Assembly: GCA_905480605.1 (NCBI GenBank)
Contig: CAJQRD010000004.1
Location: forward strand, 1-64,000
Source: an uncultured Saprospiraceae bacterium
GTDB lineage: Bacteria > Bacteroidota > Bacteroidia > Chitinophagales > Saprospiraceae
Length of the DNA: 64,000 nt
Direction: 5' to 3'
Shown: one piece after another, positions 28,347-38,130 of the stretch
Numbering within the stretch: the stretch's first letter is position 1
How the letters are laid out: each line of letters starts with the position of its first letter
Made by a program: the position numbers and the translations under genes
Notes under the pieces: generated by a model
What the model saw: only the letters and a program-made list of their open reading frames with translations
What the model was told of the DNA's origin: nothing
Databases searched by the model: none

Positions 28347-29090
28347 ATGAATTTACTAGTATGTATTAGTAAGACTCCAGAAACTACCGCAAAGATTGCA
28401 TTTAAGGAAAATGGAACTCAGTTTGACACCGATGGTGTACAATATATTATGAATCCGTATGATGAATGGTATGCATTGGTAAGAGCTATTGAATTAAAGG
28501 AATCAGTAGGTGCTGGAAAGGTGATTGCAATCAATGTAGGACCTCCATCCAATGATATTGTAATCAGAAAAGCCTTGGCAATTGGTGCTGATGAAGCAGT
28601 ACGTGTTGATGCTGAAGCAAATTCGGCTTCTTTCGTGGCTAAGCAAGTTGCATCATATGCAAAAGACAATAATATAGACATGGTATTCTTGGGTAAGGAA
28701 ACGATTGATTATAATGGTTCTCTTGTAGGTGGAATGCTTAGTGAGTTATTAGATGTTCCATATTTGAGTTACGCTAGTAACATAGAAGTTTCTGGTAATG
28801 AAGCAACAGTGACGTGTGAGATAGAAGGTGGGGTAGAAATCGTTAAAGCCACTTTACCTTTAGTAGTTTCTGCAACTAAAGGATTGGCTGAACAACGCAT
28901 TCCAAATATGAGAGGAATTATGATGGCTAAAAGAAAGCCTCTTAATGTCATTCCTCCAGTGGGTGTAGAAGAAAAAGAAGCGATAGTATCTTATCAAATT
29001 CCTGAAGGAAAAACTGGTGTAAAATTGGTTGATCTTGAAAATATGGATGAATTGGTGCGATTACTTCATGAGGAAGCGAAGGCTATTTAA
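28347..29090 (+). CDS. etfB: Electron transfer flavoprotein subunit beta
   Basis: 247 residues, normal length. The N-terminus MNLLVCISKTPETTAKIAF and the NPYDEWYALVRAIELKE stretch are characteristic, as is the signature near residues 160-185 (VKATLPLVVSATKGLAEQRIP). EtfB carries AMP and, with EtfA, passes electrons from acyl-CoA dehydrogenases to ETF-quinone oxidoreductase. It is followed after 23 bp by etfA, forming a two-gene operon. It fits functionally with the beta-oxidation genes at the window's right end. Confidence 0.94.
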   Translation: MNLLVCISKTPETTAKIAFKENGTQFDTDGVQYIMNPYDEWYALVRAIELKESVGAGKVIAINVGPPSNDIVIRKALAIGADEAVRVDAEANSASFVAKQVASYAKDNNIDMVFLGKETIDYNGSLVGGMLSELLDVPYLSYASNIEVSGNEATVTCEIEGGVEIVKATLPLVVSATKGLAEQRIPNMRGIMMAKRKPLNVIPPVGVEEKEAIVSYQIPEGKTGVKLVDLENMDELVRLLHEEAKAI

Positions 29091-29113
29091 TTAACAAAAT
29101 AAAAGAGAAACAA

Positions 29114-30067
29114 ATGTCAGTTTTGGTATTTGCGGAAGCAATAAAAAATCAATATAAAAAGTCAACTTTTGAAGTTGTTCTTTATGGTGCTAGATTGTCT
29201 AAACAATTGGGTACAGAATGTATCGTTTTAACTAATGGTAATGGAGATTCAGCTTCAAACCTTGGTGTTTATGGAGCACAAAAGATTCTAAATTTTGAGT
29301 CTGAGAATATGCATGATAATCGTATGCTAACTAAGGTTATTAGTGCTGCGGTATCTCAAAATGGATCAACAGTTGTTATTTTGTCTGATAACTCTAAAGG
29401 TAAAGCACTTGCTGGACGACTGGCTATAAATTTAGATGCTGCTGTGGTTTCTGGAGCTGTTGCCTTGCCAAATACTAATGATGGTTTCAAAGTTCATAAA
29501 TCATTATTTTCAGGAAAAGCTGTAGGATCTTATAGTTTAAATGCAGATATAAAAGTTATTTCGGTGGCTGGAAATTCTATTGGTTTAGAAGAAATAGGTC
29601 AAGCGGTCTCTTTAGAAAGCTTTGATGCAAGTGCCCACAGTTCAACAGTAAGTTTAGTGGAAACGAAAAGGGTAGAAGGAACAGTTCCTTTGCCAGAGGC
29701 AGAATTGGTTGTTTCAGCAGGAAGAGGAATGAAAGCTCCAGAAAACTGGGGTATTATTGATGAATTGGCTGGTGTTTTAGGCGCTACAACTGCTTGTTCA
29801 AGACCTGTTGCTGATACTGGATGGAGACCTCACCATGAACATGTTGGACAGACGGGGATAGCTATTAAACCAAACTTATATTTTGCTATCGGAATTTCTG
29901 GAGCCATTCAACATTTGGCTGGAGTTAACAATTCAAAAACAATTGTCGTAATAAATAAAGATCCAGAAGCTCCTTTCTTCAAAGCAGCAGATTATGGTGT
30001 CGTTGGCGATTTATTTGATGTTGTACCTAGATTGATAGAATCTTTAAAGAAATTCAAAGCATCTTAA
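29114..30067 (+). CDS. etfA: Electron transfer flavoprotein subunit alpha
   Basis: 317 residues. The C-terminal FAD domain is clear: AGRGMKAPENWGIIDELA, the RPVADTGWRPHHEHVGQTG loop and AIGISGAIQHLAGVNNSK. The N-terminal half has the ETF alpha/beta fold. It binds the FAD of the heterodimer with EtfB. Second gene of the etfBA operon; nearly 180 bp of AT-rich spacer follow before the next gene. Confidence 0.95.
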   Translation: MSVLVFAEAIKNQYKKSTFEVVLYGARLSKQLGTECIVLTNGNGDSASNLGVYGAQKILNFESENMHDNRMLTKVISAAVSQNGSTVVILSDNSKGKALAGRLAINLDAAVVSGAVALPNTNDGFKVHKSLFSGKAVGSYSLNADIKVISVAGNSIGLEEIGQAVSLESFDASAHSSTVSLVETKRVEGTVPLPEAELVVSAGRGMKAPENWGIIDELAGVLGATTACSRPVADTGWRPHHEHVGQTGIAIKPNLYFAIGISGAIQHLAGVNNSKTIVVINKDPEAPFFKAADYGVVGDLFDVVPRLIESLKKFKAS

Positions 30068-30247
30068 ATTTCTGCTCAAATTTGGGTAATTGCACTAAGA
30101 TTTTTACTATCTTAAGATAATTAAGCTTGTTTTAAAGATATATAGATTAAAAAAAGCTTTTATTGTGGCGTTTTTCTGAATTCAATCAAATTCTATACTG
30201 AAATGAATACCGAAAACCGTTATAAATCATAAAGTAGTTATTATTAA

Positions 30248-30832
30248 ATGGAGAAGTTAGAACTTGAAATAGTAGCCCTTTCACACAGTGTTACACAGTC
30301 TCATAATTATGCTGTAGTACTGGGTGAAATGAAAGGACAAAGACGCTTGCCAATAGTTATTGGAGGCTTTGAGGCGCAAGCGATTGCCGTTGCTATGGAG
30401 AGAATGACTCCCAATAGGCCACTTACACACGATCTTTTTAAAAATACTTTGGACACTTTCGATGTAGAACTCAAAGAAGTTGTTATCAACAATCTTCTTG
30501 ATGGTATTTTTTATGCTCAATTGGTTTGTGTTCGAGATGGTGAAGAATTTGTAATAGACTCTAGAACTTCGGACGCTATCGCAATGGCCGTAAGGTTTAA
30601 ATCACCACTGTATACTTTTGATTTCGTAATGGATCAAGCCGGTGTAGTACTTGATGAAGATGAAACAAAATCCAAAAAAGCTTTCAGTACAAAGTCTTCT
30701 AAACCAGATTCTTATGATCAGTACTCTACAAAAGCCTTGAGCAAAATGCTAGAAGATGTTTTGGCTATTGAAGATTATGAAAAAGCTGCTAAGATTCGTG
30801 ATGAGATTAAAAAGCGAGAAGAGAAAGAATAA
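30248..30832 (+). CDS. Bifunctional nuclease family protein (BFN/DUF151) with UVR motif
   Basis: 194 residues. Residues 1-135 are the BFN domain: LPIVIGGFEAQAIAVAMERM and DSRTSDAIAMAVRFKSPLY are its hallmarks. The C-terminus (160-194) is a UvrB/UvrC-type motif (LEDVLAIEDYEKAAKIRDEI). In Bacteroidota the two are commonly joined. BFN proteins are reported to have DNase/RNase activity, but the cellular role is unclear. Convergent with the threonine aldolase gene. Confidence 0.9.
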   Translation: MEKLELEIVALSHSVTQSHNYAVVLGEMKGQRRLPIVIGGFEAQAIAVAMERMTPNRPLTHDLFKNTLDTFDVELKEVVINNLLDGIFYAQLVCVRDGEEFVIDSRTSDAIAMAVRFKSPLYTFDFVMDQAGVVLDEDETKSKKAFSTKSSKPDSYDQYSTKALSKMLEDVLAIEDYEKAAKIRDEIKKREEKE

Positions 30833-30835
30833 GTG

Positions 30836-30870
30836 TAATTAATGATTAATATTTAATAATGTATAATTAT
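30836..30870 (+). repeat. Heptad array after the BFN gene
   Basis: Five 7-nt steps on the plus strand (TAATTAA, TGATTAA, TATTTAA, TAATGTA, TAATTAT) begin three bases after the stop codon, in the gene's sense orientation. Confidence 0.7.
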
Positions 30871-30910
30871 TAAAAGTGATGTTCACCTTTATTATATTCT
30901 AATCATGCAG

Positions 30911-31185
30911 TATTAATCATTAACTACAACACAATCTAGCCCCAAAACAAATAATTCATAATCCATAATTCATAATCATTTTCACCTAAGAGGCTACAAT
31001 TCGACCTAGGCTGACTATATTTAGTTATTAATCATTCCTCATTAATCGTTAATCCCAACACAATCTAGCCCCAAAACAAATAATTCATAATCCATAATTC
31101 ATAATATTTTCACCTAAAAGGATGCAGTTCAAACCTAGCCTTAGTAAATTAAGCAATGAATCATTCCCCATTAATCATTAATCAA
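30911..31185 (-). repeat. Duplicated ~129-bp unit with heptad arrays behind ltaE
   Basis: A 50-bp block at 30927-30976 recurs perfectly at 31056-31105 (offset 129), and similarity extends on both sides (TTTCACCTAA, ACCTAG). Minus-strand heptad runs (TTATGAA/TTATGGA and TGATTAA/CGATTAA) lie inside and around each copy. The last run, 31150-31185, overlaps the final codons and stop of ltaE. Confidence 0.8.
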
Positions 31186-32190
31186 CCTCAACACCTCAAA
31201 CAATCTTATCTTCATTTCTTCTGTAAATTCTAAATGCGTCACAAATCGAACTTGATATTCACCAAATGCAGCAGCTATAATATCTTTCATAGCTAGTTTT
31301 GCAACAAAATCAACTGCTTTTTGATCCTTTAAAGTGAAAATTACAATGTTAGTTTTTACAGGATTCACAGACTTTACAAATGATAAACCTGAGAGCAGCG
31401 CTCCCAATTCTTTTGCATTATTATTGTCAATTTTTAAGCGGTCTATATTATTGTCAAGGGCGTAAGTGCACGCTGCGGCTAAAATCCCTGATTGTCTCAT
31501 GCCACCACCCATAACCTTTCTAAATCTTCTGGCTTTTCTTATAAATTCAGATTTCCCAAGTAAAACTGAACCAACAGGTGCCCCTAATCCTTTTGACAAG
31601 CAAATGGATATACTGTCAAAGTGCCTACCTACGTCAATTGTAGATTCACCAGTTTCTACCAAAACATTGAATAATCTAGCGCCATCAAGGTGCAATACCA
31701 AGTTGTTATCGTCACAAACTTGTTTAATTTTAGCAATCTCATCTAATTCATAGTAGTTGCCACCACCTTTGTTTGTACTATTTTCTAAGACAACAAGTTT
31801 TGAAATTGGTAGCCAATCATAAACCTGTTTTATGGATTTTTGAACTTGTTCTGCCGTTATTTTACCATAATCCCCATCAATAAGATTGACTCCAACACCT
31901 GAGTTATAAGCATATCCAGCAGTTTCATATTGATAAACATGTGATGTTTTGTCACAAATCAGCTCATCAAGTGGTTGGGTATGTACTTTTATAGCAATTT
32001 GATTGGTCATTGTTCCTGAGGGACAAAATAATCCAGCCTCCATTCCAAACATGTCTGCCAATTTACTCTGCAAATGATTAACAGAGGGGTCTTCACCAAA
32101 AACATCGTCACCTACAAGCGCCTCAAGCATAACTTTTTTCATTTCTTTTGTAGGTTTTGTTACGGTATCACTTATTAAATTTATCTTCAT
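31171..32190 (-). CDS. ltaE: Low-specificity L-threonine aldolase
   Basis: 339 residues, a fold-type I PLP enzyme. Hallmarks: LISDTVTKPTKEM at the N-terminus, FCPSGTMTNQIAIK, HLDGARLFN, and SICLSKGLGAPVGSVLLG with the Schiff-base Lys. It splits threonine or allo-threonine into glycine and acetaldehyde. The stop codon TAA lies inside a TGATTAA heptad of the downstream array. Divergent from the Nudix-type regulator, 42 bp away; CAAAACTA at 32215-32222 is a minus-strand promoter box. Confidence 0.92.
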   Translation of the reverse strand: MKINLISDTVTKPTKEMKKVMLEALVGDDVFGEDPSVNHLQSKLADMFGMEAGLFCPSGTMTNQIAIKVHTQPLDELICDKTSHVYQYETAGYAYNSGVGVNLIDGDYGKITAEQVQKSIKQVYDWLPISKLVVLENSTNKGGGNYYELDEIAKIKQVCDDNNLVLHLDGARLFNVLVETGESTIDVGRHFDSISICLSKGLGAPVGSVLLGKSEFIRKARRFRKVMGGGMRQSGILAAACTYALDNNIDRLKIDNNNAKELGALLSGLSFVKSVNPVKTNIVIFTLKDQKAVDFVAKLAMKDIIAAAFGEYQVRFVTHLEFTEEMKIRLFEVLRLIND

Positions 32191-32232
32191 GCCTTAATTA
32201 AGTTATTTTTACATCAAAACTAATAACTCTGG

Positions 32233-32922
32233 ATGCCATTTCAGAATGAATTTTATAAATCAGCTTTTTCTGTAGATAACGTCATCTTCGGATTCGAAGG
32301 TGAAAACCTAAAAGTGCTGCTGATAAAAAGGAAAGAGGAACCCTATAGAGGGGAATGGGCACTGCCTGGAGACATCGTGCAACCAGAATGGAACTTAGAT
32401 GAAGGTGCAAGAAATGTTCTGAAACAATTGACCGGTATTGAAAATGTTTACTTGGAACAAGTTCATTCTTTCGGTGACGTTAATCGGCACCCTAGAGGTC
32501 GTGTTATCACAATTGCATACTATTCATTGATCAAAATAAGTGATGTTGATATCAAACCGGCTTCATTTGCGGAGAAAGTTGAATGGAAAGATATTCGAAG
32601 TATCGAGAATTTGGCTTTTGATCATTATGAAATTGTGCACACCTGTCTTAAAAGGTTGAGACTTAATATTAAATTAAGACCCATTGGATTTGAATTGCTT
32701 CCTGAGAAATTCACCTTGACGGAGTTACAAAAACTTTACGAATCTATACTTGAGCAAGATCTGGATAAACGCAATTTTAGAAAGAAAATTCTTAGTATGA
32801 ATATTCTCAGATATCACAATGAATTACAGACAGGTGTTGCTCACAGACCAGCAAAATTGTACAGTTTTGATGATGAGAAGTATGAAGAAGCTAAGGAAAA
32901 CGGTTTCATATTTGAAGTATAA
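32233..32922 (+). CDS. NrtR-like transcriptional regulator (Nudix domain plus winged helix)
   Basis: 229 residues. Residues 10-140 form a Nudix fold (VIFGFEGENLKVLLIKRKEE, WALPGDIV, FGDVNRHPRGRVITIAYY). The C-terminal 85 residues form a winged helix (FTLTELQKLYESILEQDLD, then NFRKKILSMNIL). In the Nudix box the core glutamates are replaced (ARNVLKQLTGI), so hydrolysis is unlikely and ligand sensing is likely. Family knowledge: NrtR-type regulators control NAD or sugar metabolism. Its target here is unknown. Confidence 0.82.
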   Translation: MPFQNEFYKSAFSVDNVIFGFEGENLKVLLIKRKEEPYRGEWALPGDIVQPEWNLDEGARNVLKQLTGIENVYLEQVHSFGDVNRHPRGRVITIAYYSLIKISDVDIKPASFAEKVEWKDIRSIENLAFDHYEIVHTCLKRLRLNIKLRPIGFELLPEKFTLTELQKLYESILEQDLDKRNFRKKILSMNILRYHNELQTGVAHRPAKLYSFDDEKYEEAKENGFIFEV

Positions 32923-32939
32923 CTTAAGCTAATAGTTTG

Positions 32940-33725
32940 TTAGTTTTGAATAAACACACCATCCCATCTTTCAATTCGGTACTTAAGTCTAGGAATGTTC
33001 GTCTGAGTCTCAGTTAATGTGATTAACAGTTTTTCCCATGCCAATTCATCTTCAAAGTTATAAGCGATAGTTACGTGATCTAACTCCACATCTTCAATTA
33101 CTACCTGTCCATTCTCAATAGCGAAACGAGAATAATCACCGTCTTCTAGATTCTCGAAAGGTATTGTTTGGAGTCCTAGATTCATTATCATTTCATCAAG
33201 GAAGGCTTGTGTATTCGCATCAGGGAACTGATCTGCATAGTATCCCCAAGCAAGAAATTCTGGGATTATTTTTAAGTTTTGCCCTTCATAGAATATTCCA
33301 CCTAGGTTGTCTATGGACAGTTCAAAATCATTATCATCAATAAGTAAAGAACCATTTGTACTTGGTAATTCACCTTGAATGATTTCTATATTATATTCCC
33401 CAGGAGTGTTTGGTAGTATCAATATTTTTTCTGTGTAAACACCTCCTGCAACACAATCCGAATTTAATACATTACCATTTATTTGGATAAGAATATCATT
33501 CCCGTTTCGTGTTAAAACAGCATCTAATTCAGAATTTTGACAATCAGAAAGTTCAACACTTTTTACTGTTAGTGAAAAGATGTTGCCGCTCTCATTTATA
33601 TCTTGAGAAAGAAAGAGATCAAATTCTTGGTCAATAGTGACCACTTCAATGGGGTCAGGACTTGATTTTTGACAAGAAACAATAGTAAGAATTGTATAAA
33701 CCAGCATTAAAAACCTAAAAAACAT
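32940..33725 (-). CDS. Lipoprotein of unknown function
   Basis: 261 residues with a lipobox at Cys18 (TILTIVSC). The mature part is acidic and strand-rich. Its first half resembles a beta-sandwich (QEFDLFLSQDINESGNIFSLTVKSVELSDC ... PGEYNIEIIQGE, only in part). No catalytic motif was seen and no family is recognised. Its stop lies 18 bp from the end of the convergent regulator gene. Confidence 0.65.
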   Translation of the reverse strand: MFFRFLMLVYTILTIVSCQKSSPDPIEVVTIDQEFDLFLSQDINESGNIFSLTVKSVELSDCQNSELDAVLTRNGNDILIQINGNVLNSDCVAGGVYTEKILILPNTPGEYNIEIIQGELPSTNGSLLIDDNDFELSIDNLGGIFYEGQNLKIIPEFLAWGYYADQFPDANTQAFLDEMIMNLGLQTIPFENLEDGDYSRFAIENGQVVIEDVELDHVTIAYNFEDELAWEKLLITLTETQTNIPRLKYRIERWDGVFIQN

Positions 33726-33805
33726 AAGCTAAATATATGATGTGCCTGCTAATTTAGAATAAAGTCTCATGGTTTATACATTTTATCAAGCAATTTATTG
33801 AAAAA

Positions 33806-33838
33806 TTGCATGTCATTTTGTCGAATAAGCTATCTTTG
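33806..33838 (+). promoter_or_regulatory. Bacteroidota promoter of lepA
   Basis: TTG 33806-33808, a 22-nt spacer and TATCTTTG 33831-33838 fit the consensus. The box ends six bases before the lepA ATG, implying a leaderless or almost leaderless transcript. Confidence 0.68.
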
Positions 33839-33844
33839 CATACT

Positions 33845-35644
33845 ATGAAGAACATTAGGAATTTTTGTGTGATTGCTCATATTGACCATGGGAAAAGTAC
33901 TCTTTCAGATAGATTGTTGGAATTTACTTCAACTATTTCTGAAAGAAAGATGCAAGACCAAGCTTTGGATGATATGGATTTGGAAAGAGAACGTGGAATT
34001 ACAATAAAAAGTCACGCCATTCAATTGAATTACCCTCATACAGATGGAGAGACATATGTTTTAAATTTAATCGATACGCCCGGTCATGTGGATTTTTCTT
34101 ATGAAGTGTCAAGATCAATCGCAGCATGTGAAGGTGCTTTATTATTGGTTGATGCAAGTCAAGGAATACAAGCTCAAACTATTTCAAACCTTTATCTTGC
34201 TATGGAACATGATTTAGAAATCATTCCCATATTGAATAAAGTCGATATGGAAAGTGCCATGATTGAAGAGGTATCAGATCAAATCATTGATCTCTTAGGT
34301 GTTCCAGTCGAAGATATTTTGCATGCCAGTGGTAAAACCGGTCTTGGTGTAGAAGAAGTTTTGAAAGCGATAGTTGAAAGAATCCCTCATCCAGTTGGTG
34401 ATGAATCAGCTCCCTTGCAAGCTTTGATATTTGATTCACTATTCAATTCATTTAGAGGTGTTATTGCTTATTTCAAAATTGTAAACGGTGTTGTAAGAAA
34501 AGGTGAAAAAGTTAGATTCTTCAATACAGGAAAAACATACAATGCCGATGAGGTTGGTGTTTTGAAACACGATATGGAGCCTAGAAAAATGTTGAAGGCT
34601 GGTGATGTGGGATATATTATAACTGGTATTAAGGAAAGTAAAGAAATTAAGGTTGGAGATACAATTACAAGTGATGCAAATCCTTGTGAAAAAGGTATTC
34701 AAGGGTTTGAAGAGGTAAGACCTATGGTGTTTGCTGGTTTGTATCCTATCGAAAATGAAGACTTTGAAGACTTGAGAGACAGTTTGGAAAAACTACAACT
34801 TAATGATGCGGCACTGGTATATGAGCCAGAGTCATCTGCAGCATTAGGTTTTGGATTTCGTGTTGGATTTTTGGGCATGCTCCACTTAGAAATTGTTCAA
34901 GAAAGATTAAGCAGGGAGTATGATCAAGAAGTTATTACTACCATTCCAAATGTATCTTATCAAGCATTCACCACTAAAGATAAAGAAACGGCATTAAAAA
35001 TAAATACGCCAAATGATCTTCCGGAATTAAATTATATCGATCGAATAAAGGAACCTTTTATCAGAGCACAAATAATTTCTAAACCAGAATTTATTGGAGG
35101 AATTATGTCTTTATGTATGGATAAACGAGGGACACTTACTAAGCAAACATATCTAACAACTGAAAGAATAGAGTTGACTTTTGAATTGCCACTTGCAGAA
35201 ATAGTTTTTGATTTTTATGATAAATTGAAATCAATTTCCAGAGGGTATGCTTCATTTGATTATTCTCCAATTGAATATCGCGAAGCTGATTTGGTGAAAT
35301 TGGATATTAAACTAAATGGTGATAATGTGGATGCCATGTCTGCACTTGTCCACCGCTCTAAAGCGGATCCATTTGGAAGAAGAATTTGTAAGAAATTAAA
35401 AGAATTACTACCCAAACAGCAATTCGTGATTGCGATTCAAGCGGCTATAGGACAGAAGATTATTGCAAGAGAAACCATAAGTGCAATGCGTAAAGATGTT
35501 ACAGCCAAGTGCTATGGTGGTGATATCACACGTAAACGTAAACTTCTAGAAAAGCAGAAAAAAGGTAAGAAAAAAATGCGTCAAATTGGATCTGTTCAAG
35601 TTCCTCAAAAAGCATTTTTGGAAGTGCTTAAAATCAATGATTAG
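33845..35644 (+). CDS. lepA: Elongation factor 4 (LepA)
   Basis: 599 residues, normal length. The GTPase domain has G1 [10 protein letters not shown]2-region [11 protein letters not shown]3 DTPGHVDF and G4 NKVD. Domains II, III, V and the LepA-specific C-terminal domain ([39 protein letters not shown]) follow. The ATG at 33845 gives the conserved [18 protein letters not shown] start; the longer frame from TTG 33806 would begin inside the promoter. LepA acts on the ribosome during stalled or early translation. Confidence 0.97.
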   Translation: MKNIRNFCVIAHIDHGKSTLSDRLLEFTSTISERKMQDQALDDMDLERERGITIKSHAIQLNYPHTDGETYVLNLIDTPGHVDFSYEVSRSIAACEGALLLVDASQGIQAQTISNLYLAMEHDLEIIPILNKVDMESAMIEEVSDQIIDLLGVPVEDILHASGKTGLGVEEVLKAIVERIPHPVGDESAPLQALIFDSLFNSFRGVIAYFKIVNGVVRKGEKVRFFNTGKTYNADEVGVLKHDMEPRKMLKAGDVGYIITGIKESKEIKVGDTITSDANPCEKGIQGFEEVRPMVFAGLYPIENEDFEDLRDSLEKLQLNDAALVYEPESSAALGFGFRVGFLGMLHLEIVQERLSREYDQEVITTIPNVSYQAFTTKDKETALKINTPNDLPELNYIDRIKEPFIRAQIISKPEFIGGIMSLCMDKRGTLTKQTYLTTERIELTFELPLAEIVFDFYDKLKSISRGYASFDYSPIEYREADLVKLDIKLNGDNVDAMSALVHRSKADPFGRRICKKLKELLPKQQFVIAIQAAIGQKIIARETISAMRKDVTAKCYGGDITRKRKLLEKQKKGKKKMRQIGSVQVPQKAFLEVLKIND

Positions 35645-35713
35645 AAATCCTGGATACATTTCAGTTTAATTGAAACTTAGTTTTACAGTCAAGTTTCAAA
35701 ACTTATTATTCTT

Positions 35714-35756
35714 AATAACCTTAAATTATCAGCATGATAACTTAAGGTTATTTTAT
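35714..35756 (+). terminator. Two-tier hairpin terminator after lepA
   Basis: An outer 11-bp stem (35714-35724 with 35742-35752) encloses an inner 5-bp hairpin with loop AGCAT, followed by TTTT. The rest of the 380-bp gap holds a 7-bp GC hairpin at 35843-35861 and the promoter box at 35977; no gene was seen. Confidence 0.75.
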
Positions 35757-35976
35757 TGCAGTCAATTAGCGTTTTTTATAATTACATGTCTTAAGGTAGT
35801 ACTTGGTTATATCTGATTTTTCTTGACTTAAATAATCACTTATGCTGCTGACGTAGCAGCAAACACTCGTTTTATTTCTTTTTTCTAAGAATAATTAACA
35901 TCGCACAAACATGCGAATTTTGTGTTTTTTAGATGAATCCCCATTTGGGGGGATGCAACGATTATTGATTGTAACA

Positions 35977-35984
35977 TACCTTTG
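35977..35984 (+). promoter_or_regulatory. TACCTTTG box upstream of the fibre gene
   Basis: A perfect TAnnTTTG box 41 bp before the ATG at 36026. A small CCCC/GGGG palindrome lies 30 bp upstream (35941-35952), where the -33 element would be expected. Confidence 0.5.
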
Positions 35985-36025
35985 TAATGTTTATTGAAAA
36001 CGTCTAAATAATTAAAAAAATAAAT

Positions 36026-37414
36026 ATGAAAATGAAAAATACTTTTTTAACAAAAATTAGTTTGATAGTATTTTGTATAAGTAGTGGTATATCATTATCT
36101 GCACAACATACTGAAATTGAACACACAGGTACAACATCAGCTTTGGAAGTGAAACATAGTCCTACTGGTTCGTCTGGTCGAACATTACGCATAGAAAGAT
36201 TAACTGTTCCAGGTGTGAATAATGATTGTTTAGAAATTAAAACACCTGCGACTGCGAATAACTTTCAGTTTATAGAATGTGATAATGGTGCAGCAGTAAA
36301 TTTTGTTGTAAATGGAGATGGATTCACTAAAGTAAGAGGTCTGGAATCTGAGATTTCAGGCGCTGGTGGAATTTTGATAGATGGAGATGACACAGGTGAT
36401 GCACGATTGGAAATCGAAAATGGCGGAGGGTCTAACTATATATTTGATGATGAAAGTGATGGCCATGCTTTTAAAATGGAAGGTTTAGGTGATATAGCAT
36501 TCAATACCGGTGGTGTTAACGAAAGAATGCGAATTACATCTGCAGGTTTGTTAGGTATTGGAACTGTTAGCCCTTCTACTGATGTGCAAATAAACGGAAC
36601 CAATGAAGTATTAAGATTAGTTGGTAACAATAATTGGATGTCTTGGTATAATTCTGCAAATACTTCAAGACAAGCATTTATTTATTTTTTTGATAGTGGT
36701 AGTGAATTTAGATTACAAAATGATCTTAATGGTCCTATGACTCTTAGAACCAATTCCGCTGAAAGGCTACGAATATTAGGATCTGGTGAGGTAGGAATAG
36801 GAACATCTACTCCCTTAAGTTCATTGCATGTTCAATCTGTTAGTGATGCTGCTAATCTAGGTGATAGAAGTGGTGCTGCATTTGGGTATTTAAATGTTGA
36901 TATGCCTTCAGCAGGTACAAATTCACATTTGTAGAGATGGAGAGAAAATGGAACATCTATTGGTTATATGAGTTTAACATCAAGCACTTTTCAGATGGTT
37001 CTTTTTGGGGATGCCTTTGCTTCTGGTGGAACTTGGACCAACTCTGATGCAAAGTTGAAAAATAATATTGCGGAACTAGAAAGTGGTATTCTAGATAAGG
37101 TTTTACAATTAAAGCCTTCATCTTATACTTACAAAACAGATGGCGAGTATTCATATTTGAATTTACCTGAAACAAATCAAATAGGTTTCATAGCTCAAGA
37201 ATTAAAAACAGTTTTCCCTGAGTTTGTAAAAGAATCAGAGATAGCTGATGATGATGGAGAAACAGCAATTTCGCACGACTTACATTCTGTGAATTATGCT
37301 GCCATGGTTTCAGTATTAACAAAAGCTATACAAGAGCAACAAGTTATGATTAAAGCACAACAAGCCACTATTGCAGAAATGAAAGCTGATATTGAGGCAC
37401 TTAAAAACAAATAA
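36026..37414 (+). pseudogene. Tail-fibre-like secreted protein with S74 chaperone end, split by an in-frame TAG
   Basis: The first half (36026-36934, 302 residues) has a signal peptide (KISLIVFCISSGISLSAQ) and repeated fibre units such as GGVNERMRITSAGLLGIG and SAERLRILGSGEVGIGTS. It ends at TAG 36932-36934. The same frame continues with RWRENGTSIGYM and then the S74-type intramolecular chaperone domain (WTNSDAKLKNNI, IGFIAQELKTVFPEFV) and a C-terminal coiled coil, to 37414. An intact gene would be about 462 residues. One base change fixes it, so this is a recent nonsense mutation, stop read-through, or a sequence error. Confidence 0.85.
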
Positions 37415-37440
37415 GATAGATAATACTTTTACAAAATATA

Positions 37441-37475
37441 AAAGGCTGCTTTGATTATTCAAAGCAGCCTTTTAT
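37441..37475 (+). terminator. Terminator after the fibre gene
   Basis: A perfect 14-bp stem (37441-37454 with 37459-37472) with a 4-nt loop runs into TTTTATTT. Confidence 0.85.
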
Positions 37476-37585
37476 TTGGATATGCCTTAATGCCCTAGTC
37501 TCTAATATTCTACTATAGACTTTTTAACGCTTTATTAAATTTTTCATGTTGTATTTAGTGCGATATTTGTGATATATACTTAATT

Positions 37586-37999
37586 ATGAAGATGGTAATT
37601 CTATTTTTTACTTTTTTTAGTTTAAATGTTATATCTGCTCAAGAAATAATGGAGAAGACCGTCCCAGATAAGTCATATTCTATGACTTTTGATGCAATGG
37701 AACAAGATTTTGGTAAAGTTAAACATGGAGATATCATTACTACTTCTTACAAATTTGAAAATACGGGCACTGAAGATATTAAAATAGAAATCGTTTCTGG
37801 TTGTGAATGCACAACACTTGATTGGCCTAGAAAAGTGATCAAGCCAGGTGAAAAAGGTGAGATTGAAGTCATCTTTGACAGTGGCAAGAAAGAAGAATCA
37901 GACACTGTTGATATTGATGTCAATCTTGAAAATGTTGATCCTAAAACTGGTTATAATCGATTTGAAATCCTTAGTTATACATTCGAGTTGATTAAGTAA
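37586..37999 (+). CDS. DUF1573 domain secreted protein
   Basis: 137 residues. Signal peptide ending at NVISAQ, then one DUF1573 immunoglobulin-like domain: FGKVKHGDIITTSYKFENTG, IVSGCECTTLDWP (paired cysteines) and IKPGEKGEIEVIFDS. The family is abundant in Bacteroidota and predicted to be periplasmic or surface exposed; its function is unknown. After the stop an imperfect repeat AGAGTTTCACAA/AGAGTTACACAA (38015-38047) is visible. Confidence 0.88.
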   Translation: MKMVILFFTFFSLNVISAQEIMEKTVPDKSYSMTFDAMEQDFGKVKHGDIITTSYKFENTGTEDIKIEIVSGCECTTLDWPRKVIKPGEKGEIEVIFDSGKKEESDTVDIDVNLENVDPKTGYNRFEILSYTFELIK

Positions 38000-38130
38000 T
38001 TCGCGTTTTCTCAAAGAGTTTCACAAGGGGAAAAAAGAGTTACACAAAGAAATGTCACAGTAATATTGACGCATTTGGTCATTGTTGACATTTTGCTACG
38101 TTAAAATTTTGGTAAACACTGTTGAAAACC

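Noticed and set aside
33806-33844. TTG-initiated extension of lepA
   Set aside because: It runs through the TTG and TATCTTTG promoter elements; the ATG at 33845 gives the conserved EF-4 start.
38015-38047. AGAGTTTCACAA/AGAGTTACACAA repeat after the DUF1573 gene as another heptad array
   Set aside because: The spacing is 21 nt and intermediate units do not match, so the 7-nt period cannot be claimed.
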